Positions 1-7,190 are shown, numbered from the stretch's first letter. The stretch: 10,661 nucleotides of DNA from Nocardioides sp. (GCA_030145945.1 JASLDK010000335.1:1-10661), one strand, 5' to 3'. Notes: generated by a model from the letters alone, not told the origin. Translations and numbers: made by a program.

Positions 1-724
1 TGGTGCGGCCGCGGTGAGGGTGGGGGGTGAGGTAGGGGGCGTCGGTCTCGACGAGGATCCGGTCGCGGGGGGCGATCCGCAGGGCCTCACGCAGCGGCTC
101 GGCGTTCTTGAAGGTGACGGTGCCGGCGAAGGACAGGAAGGCGCCGCGGTCGAGGCACTGGCGCGCGAAGTCGGCGTCGCCGGAGAAGCAGTGCATCACC
201 CAGCGCTCGGGTGCGCCCTCGCTGTCGAGGACGTCGAGCACCTCGGCGTGGGTGTCGCGGTCGTGGATGACCAGCGTCTTGTCGAGTCGCTTGGCGATGT
301 CGATGTGGCGGCGGAAGGACTCGACCTGGACCGCACGGCCGTCGTCGCCGGTGCGGAACGAATCGAGGCCGGTCTCCCCCACGGCGCGGACCTTCGGGTG
401 CGCGCCGGCGAGTTGCTCGATCTCCGCCCAGGCAGCCTCCAGCGCCTCACGGCCGTCGGTGGCGAGGATCCGAGGTGCCTCGTTGGGATGCAGCGCGACC
501 CCGGCGACGAGGGCGTCGTACCGCTCGGCTGCCTCGACCGCCCATCGCGCGCCGCGCAGGTCGCAGCCGATCTGCACGATCCGGGGTACGCCGACGGCGG
601 CTGCGGCAGCGATCGCCTCGTCGGCCGCCCAGGGCTGTTCGCCGCGGCCCATGTCGAGGTGGCAGTGGTTGTCGACGACCGGGTGGGGAAGTGGCTCGGG
701 GACGGGGGGACGCTGGTCGCTCAC
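1..724 (-). CDS. tatD: TatD family metal-dependent hydrolase, 3' end beyond the window
   Basis: Metal-dependent hydrolase of the TatD family (TIM-barrel, amidohydrolase-like), known as a cytoplasmic 3'-5' DNase/DNA-quality factor. Visible are the N-terminal metal motif HCHLD (about residues 19-23), LHPNEAP, GETGLDSFR (the family's GExGLD with its metal-binding Glu), VIHDRD, MHCFSGD and ETDAPYLTPHPHRG. The catalytic core is therefore complete; about 241 codons are present and only the C-terminal tail lies past position 1. I chose the GTG at 724 because it shares a GTGA overlap with the stop of the upstream hydrolase (stop 723-721), implying translational coupling, and because it sits just before the first metal motif. 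It is the third gene after rsmI and the hydrolase. In many Actinobacteria tatD follows metG in the rsmI region; no metG lies between them here. The family call is firm; the exact substrate is not. Confidence 0.92.
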   Translation of the reverse strand, partial: MSDQRPPVPEPLPHPVVDNHCHLDMGRGEQPWAADEAIAAAAAVGVPRIVQIGCDLRGARWAVEAAERYDALVAGVALHPNEAPRILATDGREALEAAWAEIEQLAGAHPKVRAVGETGLDSFRTGDDGRAVQVESFRRHIDIAKRLDKTLVIHDRDTHAEVLDVLDSEGAPERWVMHCFSGDADFARQCLDRGAFLSFAGTVTFKNAEPLREALRIAPRDRILVETDAPYLTPHPHRGRT

Positions 725-1593
725 GCGTCGCCCTCGTCGACGCGGGGGCGGACCTGCTCGAGGATCGCCTCCGCGAGGGCGTCCGGTGCCTGGGTGGGGA
801 TCCAGTGCGAGACACCGGAGAGCTCGACGTACGTGTAGGGAGCCTCGACCCAGTCACCGCTGTGCTCGGCACCCCATCGGCCGATGGCGACATCGCCGTC
901 GGACCACACGAAGGTGGTCGGGACGATGACCTTGCGGCGCATGTCGGCGGGGTTGTTGAGCAGGAGGGCGCGGTACCAGCCGAGCGCGCCGGGCAGGGCG
1001 CCGTCGTCGATGATCTCGGTGCGGACGCGGGCGAGGTCGTCACGGGTCATGCCGGTGGAGGCGAGCTGACGGTCCGACGCCCTCTGGAGGCGACCGAGCA
1101 GGAGCTCGGGGAGTCGGGGCGCCTGGAAGGCGACCATGTACCACGACTTCAGCAGCTGGCCGGAGCGCACCATCGCGGTCACGAACGCCATCGGGTGCGG
1201 CACGGAGACGGCCGTCAGCGTGGCGACGCGGTCGGGGTGCTGCTGGGCGAGACTCCAGGCCACGACGGCGCCCCAGTCGTGTCCGACGACGTGCACGCTC
1301 TGCTCCGGGGATGCCGCGTCGACGAGCGCCAGGACGTCGGCGGTCAGCTCGTTGACCCGGTAGTCGCGCCGCCGCTTCGGGCGGGCACCCGCCGAATAGC
1401 CGCGCTGATCCATCGCCAGCGTCCGCAACCCGGCCGCGTGGAGCTGCGGTGCCACCAGCCGCCAGGAGGTGGACCGCTCGGGGAACCCGTGCAGGAGTAC
1501 GACGATGTCGCCGCCGATCGGCCCTTCGTCGAAGACGTCGAAGGTGAGGTCGTCGCGGGTGATCTGGGTGATCCGGTCGGTCCTGTCGGCCAT
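721..1593 (-). CDS. Alpha/beta hydrolase, epoxide hydrolase-like
   Basis: A 290-aa cytoplasmic alpha/beta hydrolase of the epoxide hydrolase/haloalkane dehalogenase branch. Counting from the ATG at 1593: oxyanion motif HGFPE at 35-39, nucleophile motif GHDWG with Asp106, a likely catalytic acid at Asp232/Asp234 (WSDGD), and catalytic His263 in GVSHW. Tyrosines in SWYM (Tyr152) and GWYR (Tyr207) fit the two cap tyrosines that activate the epoxide oxygen, which favours epoxide hydrolase over dehalogenase. The substrate is unknown. The start is uncertain. The ATG at 1593 has GGAG 6 nt upstream, but a GTG at 1605 has an identical upstream signal because of a 12-bp repeat, and an ATG at 1650 would overlap rsmI by 20 bp. 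The 3' end overlaps the tatD start by 4 bp, so it is probably co-expressed with rsmI and tatD. Confidence 0.88.
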   Translation of the reverse strand: MADRTDRITQITRDDLTFDVFDEGPIGGDIVVLLHGFPERSTSWRLVAPQLHAAGLRTLAMDQRGYSAGARPKRRRDYRVNELTADVLALVDAASPEQSVHVVGHDWGAVVAWSLAQQHPDRVATLTAVSVPHPMAFVTAMVRSGQLLKSWYMVAFQAPRLPELLLGRLQRASDRQLASTGMTRDDLARVRTEIIDDGALPGALGWYRALLLNNPADMRRKVIVPTTFVWSDGDVAIGRWGAEHSGDWVEAPYTYVELSGVSHWIPTQAPDALAEAILEQVRPRVDEGDA

Positions 1594-1627
1594 GTCAGTC
1601 TCCACGTCAGTCTCCACGTCAGTCACC
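1594..1627 (-). repeat. 12-bp tandem repeat carrying duplicated ribosome-binding/start signals
   Basis: Two perfect copies of a 12-bp unit (plus-strand GTCAGTCTCCAC at 1594-1605 and 1606-1617) and a partial third copy (1618-1627). On the coding strand each unit reads GTGGAGACTGAC, so GGAG recurs 6 nt before a start-type codon: GTG at 1605 and ATG at 1593. The repeat lies in the gap between the rsmI stop (1631) and the hydrolase ATG. If translated it gives VETDVETD. It makes the hydrolase start ambiguous. Confidence 0.8.
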
Positions 1628-1630
1628 GTT

Positions 1631-2479
1631 TCAGTCCTCGTTCCGGTCATCGACGTGCACCACCTGGTAGACGTCGCGTTTGGGCAGCCCAGCCTCCCCC
1701 GCCACCACCGCGATGGCCTCCTTGCGCCGCATGCCGGACTCGACGAGCTCCTCGACCGCTGCCCGCAGGCTGGCCGGATCGGTCGCAACGGCGGCCGCCG
1801 GGGTGGCGCCGGAGACGACGATGGTGACCTCGCCCCGCACTCCCTCGGCTGCCCAGTCGACGAGCGCGGCGAGCCCGTCCCGGCGTACCTCTTCGTGGGT
1901 CTTGGTGAGCTCGCGGCACACGACAGCGGCCCGGGTGGCCCCGAAGGCGTCGCGCATCGCGGCCAGCGCGGCCTCGGTGCGGTGCGGTGCCTCGAAGAAG
2001 ACCATGGTGCGCAGCTCGGTGACGAGGTCGGCCAGCCGCCGAGACCGCTCCCCCGCCTTGCGCGGCAGGAATCCCTCGAAGCAGAACCGATCGACCGGCA
2101 GGCCCGACACGGCGAGGGCGGTGAGCACGGCGGACGGGCCGGGGACGGCCGTCACGCGGATGTCCGCCTCGACGCAGGCCGCGACCAGCCGATAGCCCGG
2201 ATCGGACACGCTCGGCATCCCGGCGTCAGTGACCAGCACGACCCGCTCACCGTTCTCGAGGGCCTCGACCAGGCTCGGGGTCCGCGCCGCCTCGTTGCCC
2301 TCGAAGTAGGACACCACCCGACCGGAAAGCTCGATGCCGAGGTCGGTGACCAGCCGTCGCAGTCGTCGGGTGTCCTCGGCCGCAATCACGTCGGCACCCG
2401 CCAACTCCGCCGCCAGCCGGGGCGGCGCGTCGCCGACCTGTCCGATCGGCGTACCCGCCAGCACGAGGACTCCACTCAC
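1631..2479 (-). CDS. rsmI: 16S rRNA (cytidine(1402)-2'-O)-methyltransferase RsmI
   Basis: RsmI uses S-adenosylmethionine to 2'-O-methylate C1402 in the 16S rRNA decoding centre. The 282-aa product is close to the usual family length. The tetrapyrrole-methylase fold signatures appear in order: TPIGQVGD (10-17; most family members have TPIGNL, so Asn is Gln here), AAEDTR (33-38), DAGMPSVSDPG (85-95), VPGPSA (112-117), FEGFLPRK (134-141) and FFEAPHR (161-167). A C-terminal part follows (LTKTHEEVRRDGL, then RRKEAIAVVAGEAGLPKRDVY). The GTG at 2479 starts the first conserved strand and is preceded by AAGGAT seven nt upstream. An open frame continues upstream, but it runs antisense through pmt. The gene diverges from pmt across 39 bp, the arrangement of Rv1003/Rv1002c in M. 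tuberculosis, and heads a minus-strand operon with the hydrolase and tatD. Confidence 0.95.
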   Translation of the reverse strand: MSGVLVLAGTPIGQVGDAPPRLAAELAGADVIAAEDTRRLRRLVTDLGIELSGRVVSYFEGNEAARTPSLVEALENGERVVLVTDAGMPSVSDPGYRLVAACVEADIRVTAVPGPSAVLTALAVSGLPVDRFCFEGFLPRKAGERSRRLADLVTELRTMVFFEAPHRTEAALAAMRDAFGATRAAVVCRELTKTHEEVRRDGLAALVDWAAEGVRGEVTIVVSGATPAAAVATDPASLRAAVEELVESGMRRKEAIAVVAGEAGLPKRDVYQVVHVDDRNED

Positions 2480-2504
2480 GTCCCGATCCTTGCAGACCAG
2501 TGCG

Positions 2505-2510
2505 TAGGGT
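2505..2510 (+). promoter_or_regulatory. Candidate -10 element for leaderless pmt
   Basis: TAGGGT fits the actinobacterial TANNNT -10 pattern and ends 8 nt before the GTG at 2519. That places the expected transcription start at or near the start codon, and no Shine-Dalgarno sequence is visible. No convincing -35 lies at normal spacing; a TTGCAG at 2490-2495 is too close. Confidence 0.45.
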
Positions 2511-2518
2511 GGACGCCT

Positions 2519-4279
2519 GTGACCGTCACCGGACTCTCGCGCACCGCGCTCGGACAGCGTGTGCCGCTGGCGGTGGAGCGGGCACTCAACCCACTGCGGC
2601 GGTTGAGCGGTCGCGAGAGGTTGGTCGGCTGGCTCGGTCCGATCGCGTTGACGCTGTTGGCATTCGGGCTGCGACTGGTGGGGTTGGGCAATCCGCGGCG
2701 TTTCTCGTTCGACGAGACCTACTACGCCAAGGACGCGTGGTCGCTGCTCAACAACGGCTACATCGAGACCTACCTGACCGATGTCGACGGCAACACCAAG
2801 ACCGACATCAACGCCGACATCCTCGCCGGACACACGGACAAGGTGTGGACGGGCGATCCGTCGCTCGCCGTGCATCCCGATGTCGGCAAGTGGCTGATCG
2901 CGCTCGGTGAGAAGGCCTTCGGGATGGACCCGTTCGGCTGGCGGATCGCCTCGGCTGTCGCGGGTGCGTTGATGGTGCTCGTCATGTGTCGGTTGGTACG
3001 CCGGATGACGGGATCGACGATGCTCGGCTGCATCGCCGGACTGCTGCTGATGCTCGACGGACTGCACTTCGTGCTGTCGCGGCTCGCGCTCCTCGACATC
3101 TTCCTGGCCCTGTTCCTGCTGTGCGCCGTGGCCTGCATGGTCGCCGACCGCGACTGGCACCGGGCCAAGCTCGCCAAGCGGGCCCGACAGACCGACGAAG
3201 GCGTCGCGCTGACGGGATGGGGTCCACGGATCCTGTTCCGGCCCTGGCTGGTGGCAGCAGGCGTGTGCTTCGGTCTGGCCTGCGGCACCAAGTGGACGGC
3301 GGCGTACCCGCTCGCAGCGCTCGGTGTGCTGTGCTGGCTGTGGAGCGCCGGCGCGCGCCGCTCCCTCGGGATCCGCAAGGCCGTGCTGAAGGGCGCGATC
3401 CTCGACGGTATCCCTGCGTTCCTCTCCCTGGTCGTCGTGGGACTGCTGGTCTACATCGCCACCTGGGGCGGGTGGTTGATGCACGCGAAGGAGTACGAGG
3501 AGCACCTCAGCTCGACGCAGTACCGGCAGTACACCGGCCAGGGGCACTGCGCGAAGGACACCGGCTCGGACGCCAAGTCGGGCGACGAGCACTACGTCGC
3601 CGACAACCTCGACAAGTCGAAGAAGTGGCCCACCGCGACGGAGAAGGACGCGACCGGCATGGGCGAGGTGTGGCAGTCACTGCGCTCGCTCTGGTACTAC
3701 CACCAGGACGTCTACACCTTCCACACGCACTTCTTGAACTGCTCGACGCACTTCTACCAGTCGAAGCCGTCGAGCTGGCTGCTCGTCAACCGTCCGGTCG
3801 GCGTCGCCGTCACCAACGACATCTCCCCCGACACCCCCGGCTGTGACGCCCCCGCCGACAGCACCTGCATCAAGCAGGTCCTGCTGCTGCCGACGCCGGT
3901 CCTGTGGTGGGGCGGGGTGCTGGCGCTGATGTTCGCCCTGGTGATGTGGATCGGCGCGCGGGACTGGAGATTCGGCCTCGCCGTCGTCGGCGCACTGTCC
4001 ACGTGGCTGCCCTGGCTGATGTACGACGACCGCCCGATCTTCCTCTTCTACGCGATCGCGATCCTGCCCTTCGTCGTCATCGCGCTCACCCTGACCATCG
4101 GCACCCTGATCGGGCCCTCCCGCGCCCCCTCGACCAGGCGCACCATCGGCGTCGTGGTCAGCGGCGCGTTCGTGATCCTCACCCTGGTGAACTTCGCGTG
4201 GTTCTGGCCGATCTGGACCAACCAGATGATCACGCACAGTGAGTGGTTGGACCGGATCTGGTTCTCGCGCTGGGTCTGA
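2519..4279 (+). CDS. pmt: Protein O-mannosyltransferase (GT39/PMT family)
   Basis: Integral membrane mannosyltransferase that transfers mannose from polyprenyl-phosphate-mannose to Ser/Thr of exported proteins, as Rv1002c does in M. tuberculosis. The 586-aa product has a first transmembrane helix near 38-57, then the conserved loop FDETYYAKDAW (64-74) whose Asp65-Glu66 is the catalytic acidic pair of the family, then VHPDVGKWLIALGE (118-131). Many hydrophobic segments follow (about 141-160, 168-182, 190-208, 242-278, 297-320, 455-480, 486-500, 506-532, 543-566), ending in the typical IWFSRWV. A hydrophilic region at about 322-385 lies in the extracytoplasmic loop before WQSLRSLWYYHQDVYTFHTH, and the protein is somewhat longer than bacterial relatives of about 520 aa. 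I chose the GTG at 2519 because the upstream reading frame is antisense to rsmI and a -10 box sits 8 nt before it. Divergent from rsmI and convergent with the PRC-barrel gene. Confidence 0.93.
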   Translation: MTVTGLSRTALGQRVPLAVERALNPLRRLSGRERLVGWLGPIALTLLAFGLRLVGLGNPRRFSFDETYYAKDAWSLLNNGYIETYLTDVDGNTKTDINADILAGHTDKVWTGDPSLAVHPDVGKWLIALGEKAFGMDPFGWRIASAVAGALMVLVMCRLVRRMTGSTMLGCIAGLLLMLDGLHFVLSRLALLDIFLALFLLCAVACMVADRDWHRAKLAKRARQTDEGVALTGWGPRILFRPWLVAAGVCFGLACGTKWTAAYPLAALGVLCWLWSAGARRSLGIRKAVLKGAILDGIPAFLSLVVVGLLVYIATWGGWLMHAKEYEEHLSSTQYRQYTGQGHCAKDTGSDAKSGDEHYVADNLDKSKKWPTATEKDATGMGEVWQSLRSLWYYHQDVYTFHTHFLNCSTHFYQSKPSSWLLVNRPVGVAVTNDISPDTPGCDAPADSTCIKQVLLLPTPVLWWGGVLALMFALVMWIGARDWRFGLAVVGALSTWLPWLMYDDRPIFLFYAIAILPFVVIALTLTIGTLIGPSRAPSTRRTIGVVVSGAFVILTLVNFAWFWPIWTNQMITHSEWLDRIWFSRWV

Positions 4280-4286
4280 GTCTTCG

Positions 4287-4313
4287 GCCGATTCCGCCGA
4301 TTCCGCCGATTCC
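4287..4313. repeat. Three tandem copies of a 9-bp unit between convergent genes
   Basis: GCCGATTCC occurs three times head to tail at 4287-4295, 4296-4304 and 4305-4313. It fills most of the 37-bp gap between the pmt stop (4279) and the PRC-barrel stop (4317). I see no strong hairpin or T-tract, so it is not obviously an intrinsic terminator for either gene. Confidence 0.85.
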
Positions 4314-4316
4314 CGC

Positions 4317-5015
4317 CTATTGCCGCAGCGGCTGCAACGACGCCGCAGAACCGATCCGCACCTCACCGCTCTCGCGGTCGATCTCGACACTGTCGTCGAG
4401 CTCGACAACACGGGCATGGCGGTGCAACCAGTGGACAACGGCAGCCACGGCGGCAGGGCCGGGATCGCTGCGCCGGTCGTAGCCGAAGAGGGCACCGGGC
4501 CGGCCCGGACCGACCAGGAGCGCCACGACCCGATGCTCTCCGGTCCCATCGGGTGAGCCGACCATCCTCAGGTCGAGGACCTTCGAACGACGGCGCAGGC
4601 CACCGCACCTGACGGGCATCCCGAGCAGGTCCCCCACGCGACAGCGACGAGGATCCGCCGCGCGCTCGTGCGCCATCCGATGCAGCAGACCATGGGCGGG
4701 TTCGCTGAGACGTACGTCGCTGGACACCTCCTCGACGAGGTCGAAGTCGACCACCAGCGGCAGCTCCTGATCGGCAGCCGCCTCGCGGACGAGCCGGTGG
4801 GCACGGGCCATGCCGCGACCCAGGCGCCTGCCGAAGCGCGGCAACAGGGCAGGCAGGCCCATCAGCAGCGCGCTCGGCACCAGCCCGCCGTCGTCCTCGA
4901 TGATCAACTCGATGTCGTCGACCTTGCCCACCGGGCGGTCATCGGAGCCGATGACCTGCCGGTCCAGCAGGTGCAGCCCGACGTCGTACCCGTTGCGTTC
5001 GGCCAAGGTGCCCAT
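4317..5015 (-). CDS. Two-domain PRC-barrel protein, putative partner of the NRAMP-like transporter
   Basis: A 232-aa soluble protein with two PRC-barrel-like halves. The first (about 15-105) carries LLDRQVIGSDDRPVGKVDD followed by a variable Arg-rich stretch and PLVVDFDLVEEV. The second (about 126-226) carries VGDLLGMPV, SKVLDLR, VVALLVGPGRPGALFGYDR and a final VELDDSVEI strand. PRC-barrels are small beta domains used for protein or RNA contacts. From memory, similar paired PRC domains form the N-terminus of actinobacterial MgtE-N/CBS proteins that sit beside NRAMP-like transporters; here the MgtE-N and CBS parts are absent. The ATG at 5015 has a strong GGAGGAGAGG just upstream, and the gene begins 26 nt after the transporter stop, so it is the last gene of the operon. 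A role as cytosolic regulator or sensor of the transporter is inference. The stop is TAG at 4319-4317. Confidence 0.82.
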   Translation of the reverse strand: MGTLAERNGYDVGLHLLDRQVIGSDDRPVGKVDDIELIIEDDGGLVPSALLMGLPALLPRFGRRLGRGMARAHRLVREAAADQELPLVVDFDLVEEVSSDVRLSEPAHGLLHRMAHERAADPRRCRVGDLLGMPVRCGGLRRRSKVLDLRMVGSPDGTGEHRVVALLVGPGRPGALFGYDRRSDPGPAAVAAVVHWLHRHARVVELDDSVEIDRESGEVRIGSAASLQPLRQ

Positions 5016-5041
5016 CCGTTGCCTCTCCTCCGGCCCTGGGC

Positions 5042-6274
5042 TCAGCCCTGGCCCATGGACGTGATGATCATCAGCGGGATGGCCGCCACCGCCGCGATCC
5101 CGATGACGACGAGGTAGAACACCCCGAGCGCATTGGCGATCGGCCCGTTCACGTGTTCTCCCAGATAGTCCGGGTCGTTGGCGACGACCAGAATCGGGAA
5201 ATAGGTCAACGGCAGCGCGATCGCCGAGAACACCACCGACATCTCCGTCACCATCACCGGATCGACACCGGTCAACAGCACGCCTGCCGCGACCGCCGTT
5301 GCGATGAGCAGGATCAGGTGGAAGCCCGCGGCCTCCTTCGGTCGCACGAACTTGCCCCACGGGAAGCCGAAGTACTGCGCCAGGCTGTAGCCCGTCGACA
5401 GGCCGGTCTCGCAGGCAGCGCCGAAGGTGGCGGCGAAGAACCCGAGGATCACGATCGCAAGCCCGACCTTGCCGAGTCCGATGGCGACCGGCATCGCGAC
5501 CTGACCGAGCGTCTCGACCGTGACACCGGCCGGCAGGAAAACGGTCGCGGCGCAACCTGCGATCGCCAGCGACAGCAGGCCGCCGAGGGGGAAGCCGATG
5601 AAGACGTTCGCGCGCATCACTCCGATGTCCTTGACCGTCCAGCGTTCCTCGACGCCGCCGCTGGAGAAGAAGAACACCTCGTACGGCGTCATCGCCGCGC
5701 CGAACAGGGCCACCGCGAAGAAGGCGTACGTCGCCCAACTCTCCGCCGCCGGCTTCTGTGCCGGCGAGAGCTGGGATGCGAGCTCGCCCCAGTCGGGGCC
5801 GAGTTGCCACAACGCGACGGCGAAGGCGATCAACGCCAGTCCCATCAGGCCGAGCACGTTCTCGATCGAGGAGAACTTCGCCCGCCACAGCACGATCCAC
5901 ACCGCCGCCGCGACGAACGGGACGATCAACAAGTGGTTCAACGAGGTCACCAACTGGAGGGCGAGCGCGACACCGCCGATCTCGGCGATGAAGGTCAGCA
6001 AGGTGACGAGCATCGAGCCCACCAGGTTGAGGAAACCCATGCGCGGTCCCAGCCGCTCCCGCACCAGGTCGAAGGTGGCGCGGCGGCTCACCGCCGCGAT
6101 CCGCCCCGACATCTCCGCGAACACGCAGATGCCGACGACACCGACCGGGATGATCCAGGCCAGCGACATGCCGAGCCGGGCGCCGACCTGCGCGTTGGTG
6201 ACCAGGTCGCCGATGTCGACGAAACCACCGATGGCGGTGAGGATCCCCAGCAGGACGCCGAAATAGCGCTTCAC
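5042..6274 (-). CDS. NRAMP (SLC11) family divalent cation transporter with non-canonical metal site
   Basis: A 410-aa polytopic membrane protein with the NRAMP/LeuT-type layout of about 11 hydrophobic segments. The TM1 region reads GFVDIGDLVTNAQVGARLG (18-35) where canonical NRAMPs have DPGN: Asp20 is kept, Pro becomes Ile21 and Asn becomes Asp23. The TM6 region reads GAAMTPYEVFFFSS (192-205) where canonical proteins have MPHN: Met becomes Thr196, His becomes Tyr198 and Asn becomes Glu199. The family pattern GA(A/S)xETG(L)xxGYxxAQ is clear at 285-300. Replacing the soft Met ligand and adding carboxylates argues against Mn/Fe selectivity and for a hard cation such as Mg2+, but this is inferred. 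The GTG start at 6274 overlaps the lipoprotein stop (GTGA), and the PRC-barrel gene follows 26 nt downstream, so expression is coupled to both. Confidence 0.9.
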   Translation of the reverse strand: MKRYFGVLLGILTAIGGFVDIGDLVTNAQVGARLGMSLAWIIPVGVVGICVFAEMSGRIAAVSRRATFDLVRERLGPRMGFLNLVGSMLVTLLTFIAEIGGVALALQLVTSLNHLLIVPFVAAAVWIVLWRAKFSSIENVLGLMGLALIAFAVALWQLGPDWGELASQLSPAQKPAAESWATYAFFAVALFGAAMTPYEVFFFSSGGVEERWTVKDIGVMRANVFIGFPLGGLLSLAIAGCAATVFLPAGVTVETLGQVAMPVAIGLGKVGLAIVILGFFAATFGAACETGLSTGYSLAQYFGFPWGKFVRPKEAAGFHLILLIATAVAAGVLLTGVDPVMVTEMSVVFSAIALPLTYFPILVVANDPDYLGEHVNGPIANALGVFYLVVIGIAAVAAIPLMIITSMGQG

Positions 6275-6720
6275 GGCTGTGCATCCTCAAGTCGTCGGGA
6301 CATGCTGTCGAGCCGGTCGATCAGCGACCCGCCGTCGTACCGTCCCGCAACGGCGTGGGCACGTGCCTGGGCGACGAGGTCGGCCGCGTCCCGCAGCATC
6401 TTGATGACCTTCGCCGCTTCCCCGGTGCGATCTCTCGGGACCTGCAGGCGCGAGAGGTCTGAGGTCGTCGTGCCGACCGCCTCCTCCGCCTTGGCCACCA
6501 CGACGACCGTGTACGCCGACCAGGCCTGTCCCTTGCGAGCCGACTCGAGCGCGAGGCGCGCGGTGGCGACCTCGCTGCCGGCGTCGGTGAGCGCCTGCGT
6601 GGCCTGGTCGTCCCAGGTCGCCGCGTCAGGTTTGCTCACCACACCACAACCCGCGAGAGCCACCAGCACGGCGAGGGCGGCGAGAACCGCGACGACGGTC
6701 GGTCGCTCGGAGCTCTTCAC
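6271..6720 (-). CDS. Small predicted lipoprotein
   Basis: A 149-aa secreted lipoprotein candidate. It has a basic N-terminus (VKSSERP), a hydrophobic stretch at about 8-22 and a lipobox LAGC with Cys25, the expected signal peptidase II and lipidation site. The mature part is helical and charged, with repeated Ala/Arg/Glu-rich segments (ATARLALESARKG, AKVIKMLRDAADLVAQARAH), so it probably forms a helical bundle facing the cell surface. I do not recognise a named family. The GTG at 6720 overlaps the stop of the DUF6328-like gene by GTGA, and its own stop overlaps the transporter start by GTGA. This placement makes a helper or surface-sensing role for the transporter plausible, but nothing in the sequence proves it. 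Confidence 0.82.
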   Translation of the reverse strand: MKSSERPTVVAVLAALAVLVALAGCGVVSKPDAATWDDQATQALTDAGSEVATARLALESARKGQAWSAYTVVVVAKAEEAVGTTTSDLSRLQVPRDRTGEAAKVIKMLRDAADLVAQARAHAVAGRYDGGSLIDRLDSMSRRLEDAQP

Positions 6721-7190
6721 CTTGTGTGGCCCCTCCAGGGGACCACAGCCCACGTCAAGGTGAAGGCGAGCGCGACCGCCGCCGCGGCGATCAGGGCGGC
6801 CCGGAGGCCGAGCACGATGTCGAACACGAGCAGGATCACCGCCGTCGAGACGGCGGCCAGTCCGGCGAGTCCGGCGAGAGCGCAGCGTTGGGCTGCGGCC
6901 ACGATCCAGTCGCGTTCGCCGTGCCGGAACAGGAACCGGTGGTAGCAGACCGGCGCGACGATGACGAGTGTCGTCAACACGGCGAGAACCAGGACGCCCA
7001 GGTAGAGATGCTGCTGCATCGCGGTGAGGGCGGTGAAACGGTCCGTGAACGGCACGGTGAGCAGGAATCCCGTGAGGATCTGCACACCGGTCTGCATGAC
7101 CCGCAACTCCTGAAGCAGCTCGTTGAGGTTGCGGGTGATCTGCTTCGGCGCGCGGCGTACCTCCCGCGTCCCGGCCGGCACGGTGTTCAC
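6717..7190 (-). CDS. DUF6328-like four-helix membrane protein
   Basis: A 157-aa membrane protein matching the DUF6328 pattern as I recall it: an amphipathic NLNELLQELRVMQTGVQIL (21-39) leading into a first hydrophobic segment (about 36-49), then TALTAMQQHLYLGVLVLAVLT at about 53-73. Further helices lie near 62-82, 101-124 and 127-151, and a cytoplasmic-type loop CYHRFLFRHGERDW (82-95) is typical of the family. The molecular function is unknown. The GTG at 7190 overlaps the stop of the 53-aa gene (GTGA), with GGAAGAG upstream as a modest ribosome-binding site. The 3' end overlaps the lipoprotein gene by 4 bp. An upstream in-frame extension exists, but it would run through the two small genes and lacks a start signal. 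Confidence 0.85.
   Translation of the reverse strand: MNTVPAGTREVRRAPKQITRNLNELLQELRVMQTGVQILTGFLLTVPFTDRFTALTAMQQHLYLGVLVLAVLTTLVIVAPVCYHRFLFRHGERDWIVAAAQRCALAGLAGLAAVSTAVILLVFDIVLGLRAALIAAAAVALAFTLTWAVVPWRGHTR

Noticed and set aside
14..838. Plus-strand frames over tatD
   Set aside because: Complement of clear TatD motifs; Gly/Val/Asp-rich shadow translation.
1469..2518. Open frame continuing upstream of pmt
   Set aside because: It is antisense to rsmI, which has all its family motifs, and its translation resembles no protein; the GC-rich code simply lacks stops.
2480..3592. Open frame extending rsmI upstream on the minus strand
   Set aside because: It is antisense to pmt; RsmI homology begins exactly at the GTG at 2479.
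5016..6290. Long in-frame extension of the PRC-barrel gene
   Set aside because: It lies out of frame over the transporter; the strong ribosome-binding site and the PRC homology begin at 5015.
5153..6763. 536-codon plus-strand open frame
   Set aside because: Its product is a low-complexity Arg/Asp/Glu/Gln-rich sequence antisense to the NRAMP-like transporter and lipoprotein, a typical GC shadow.
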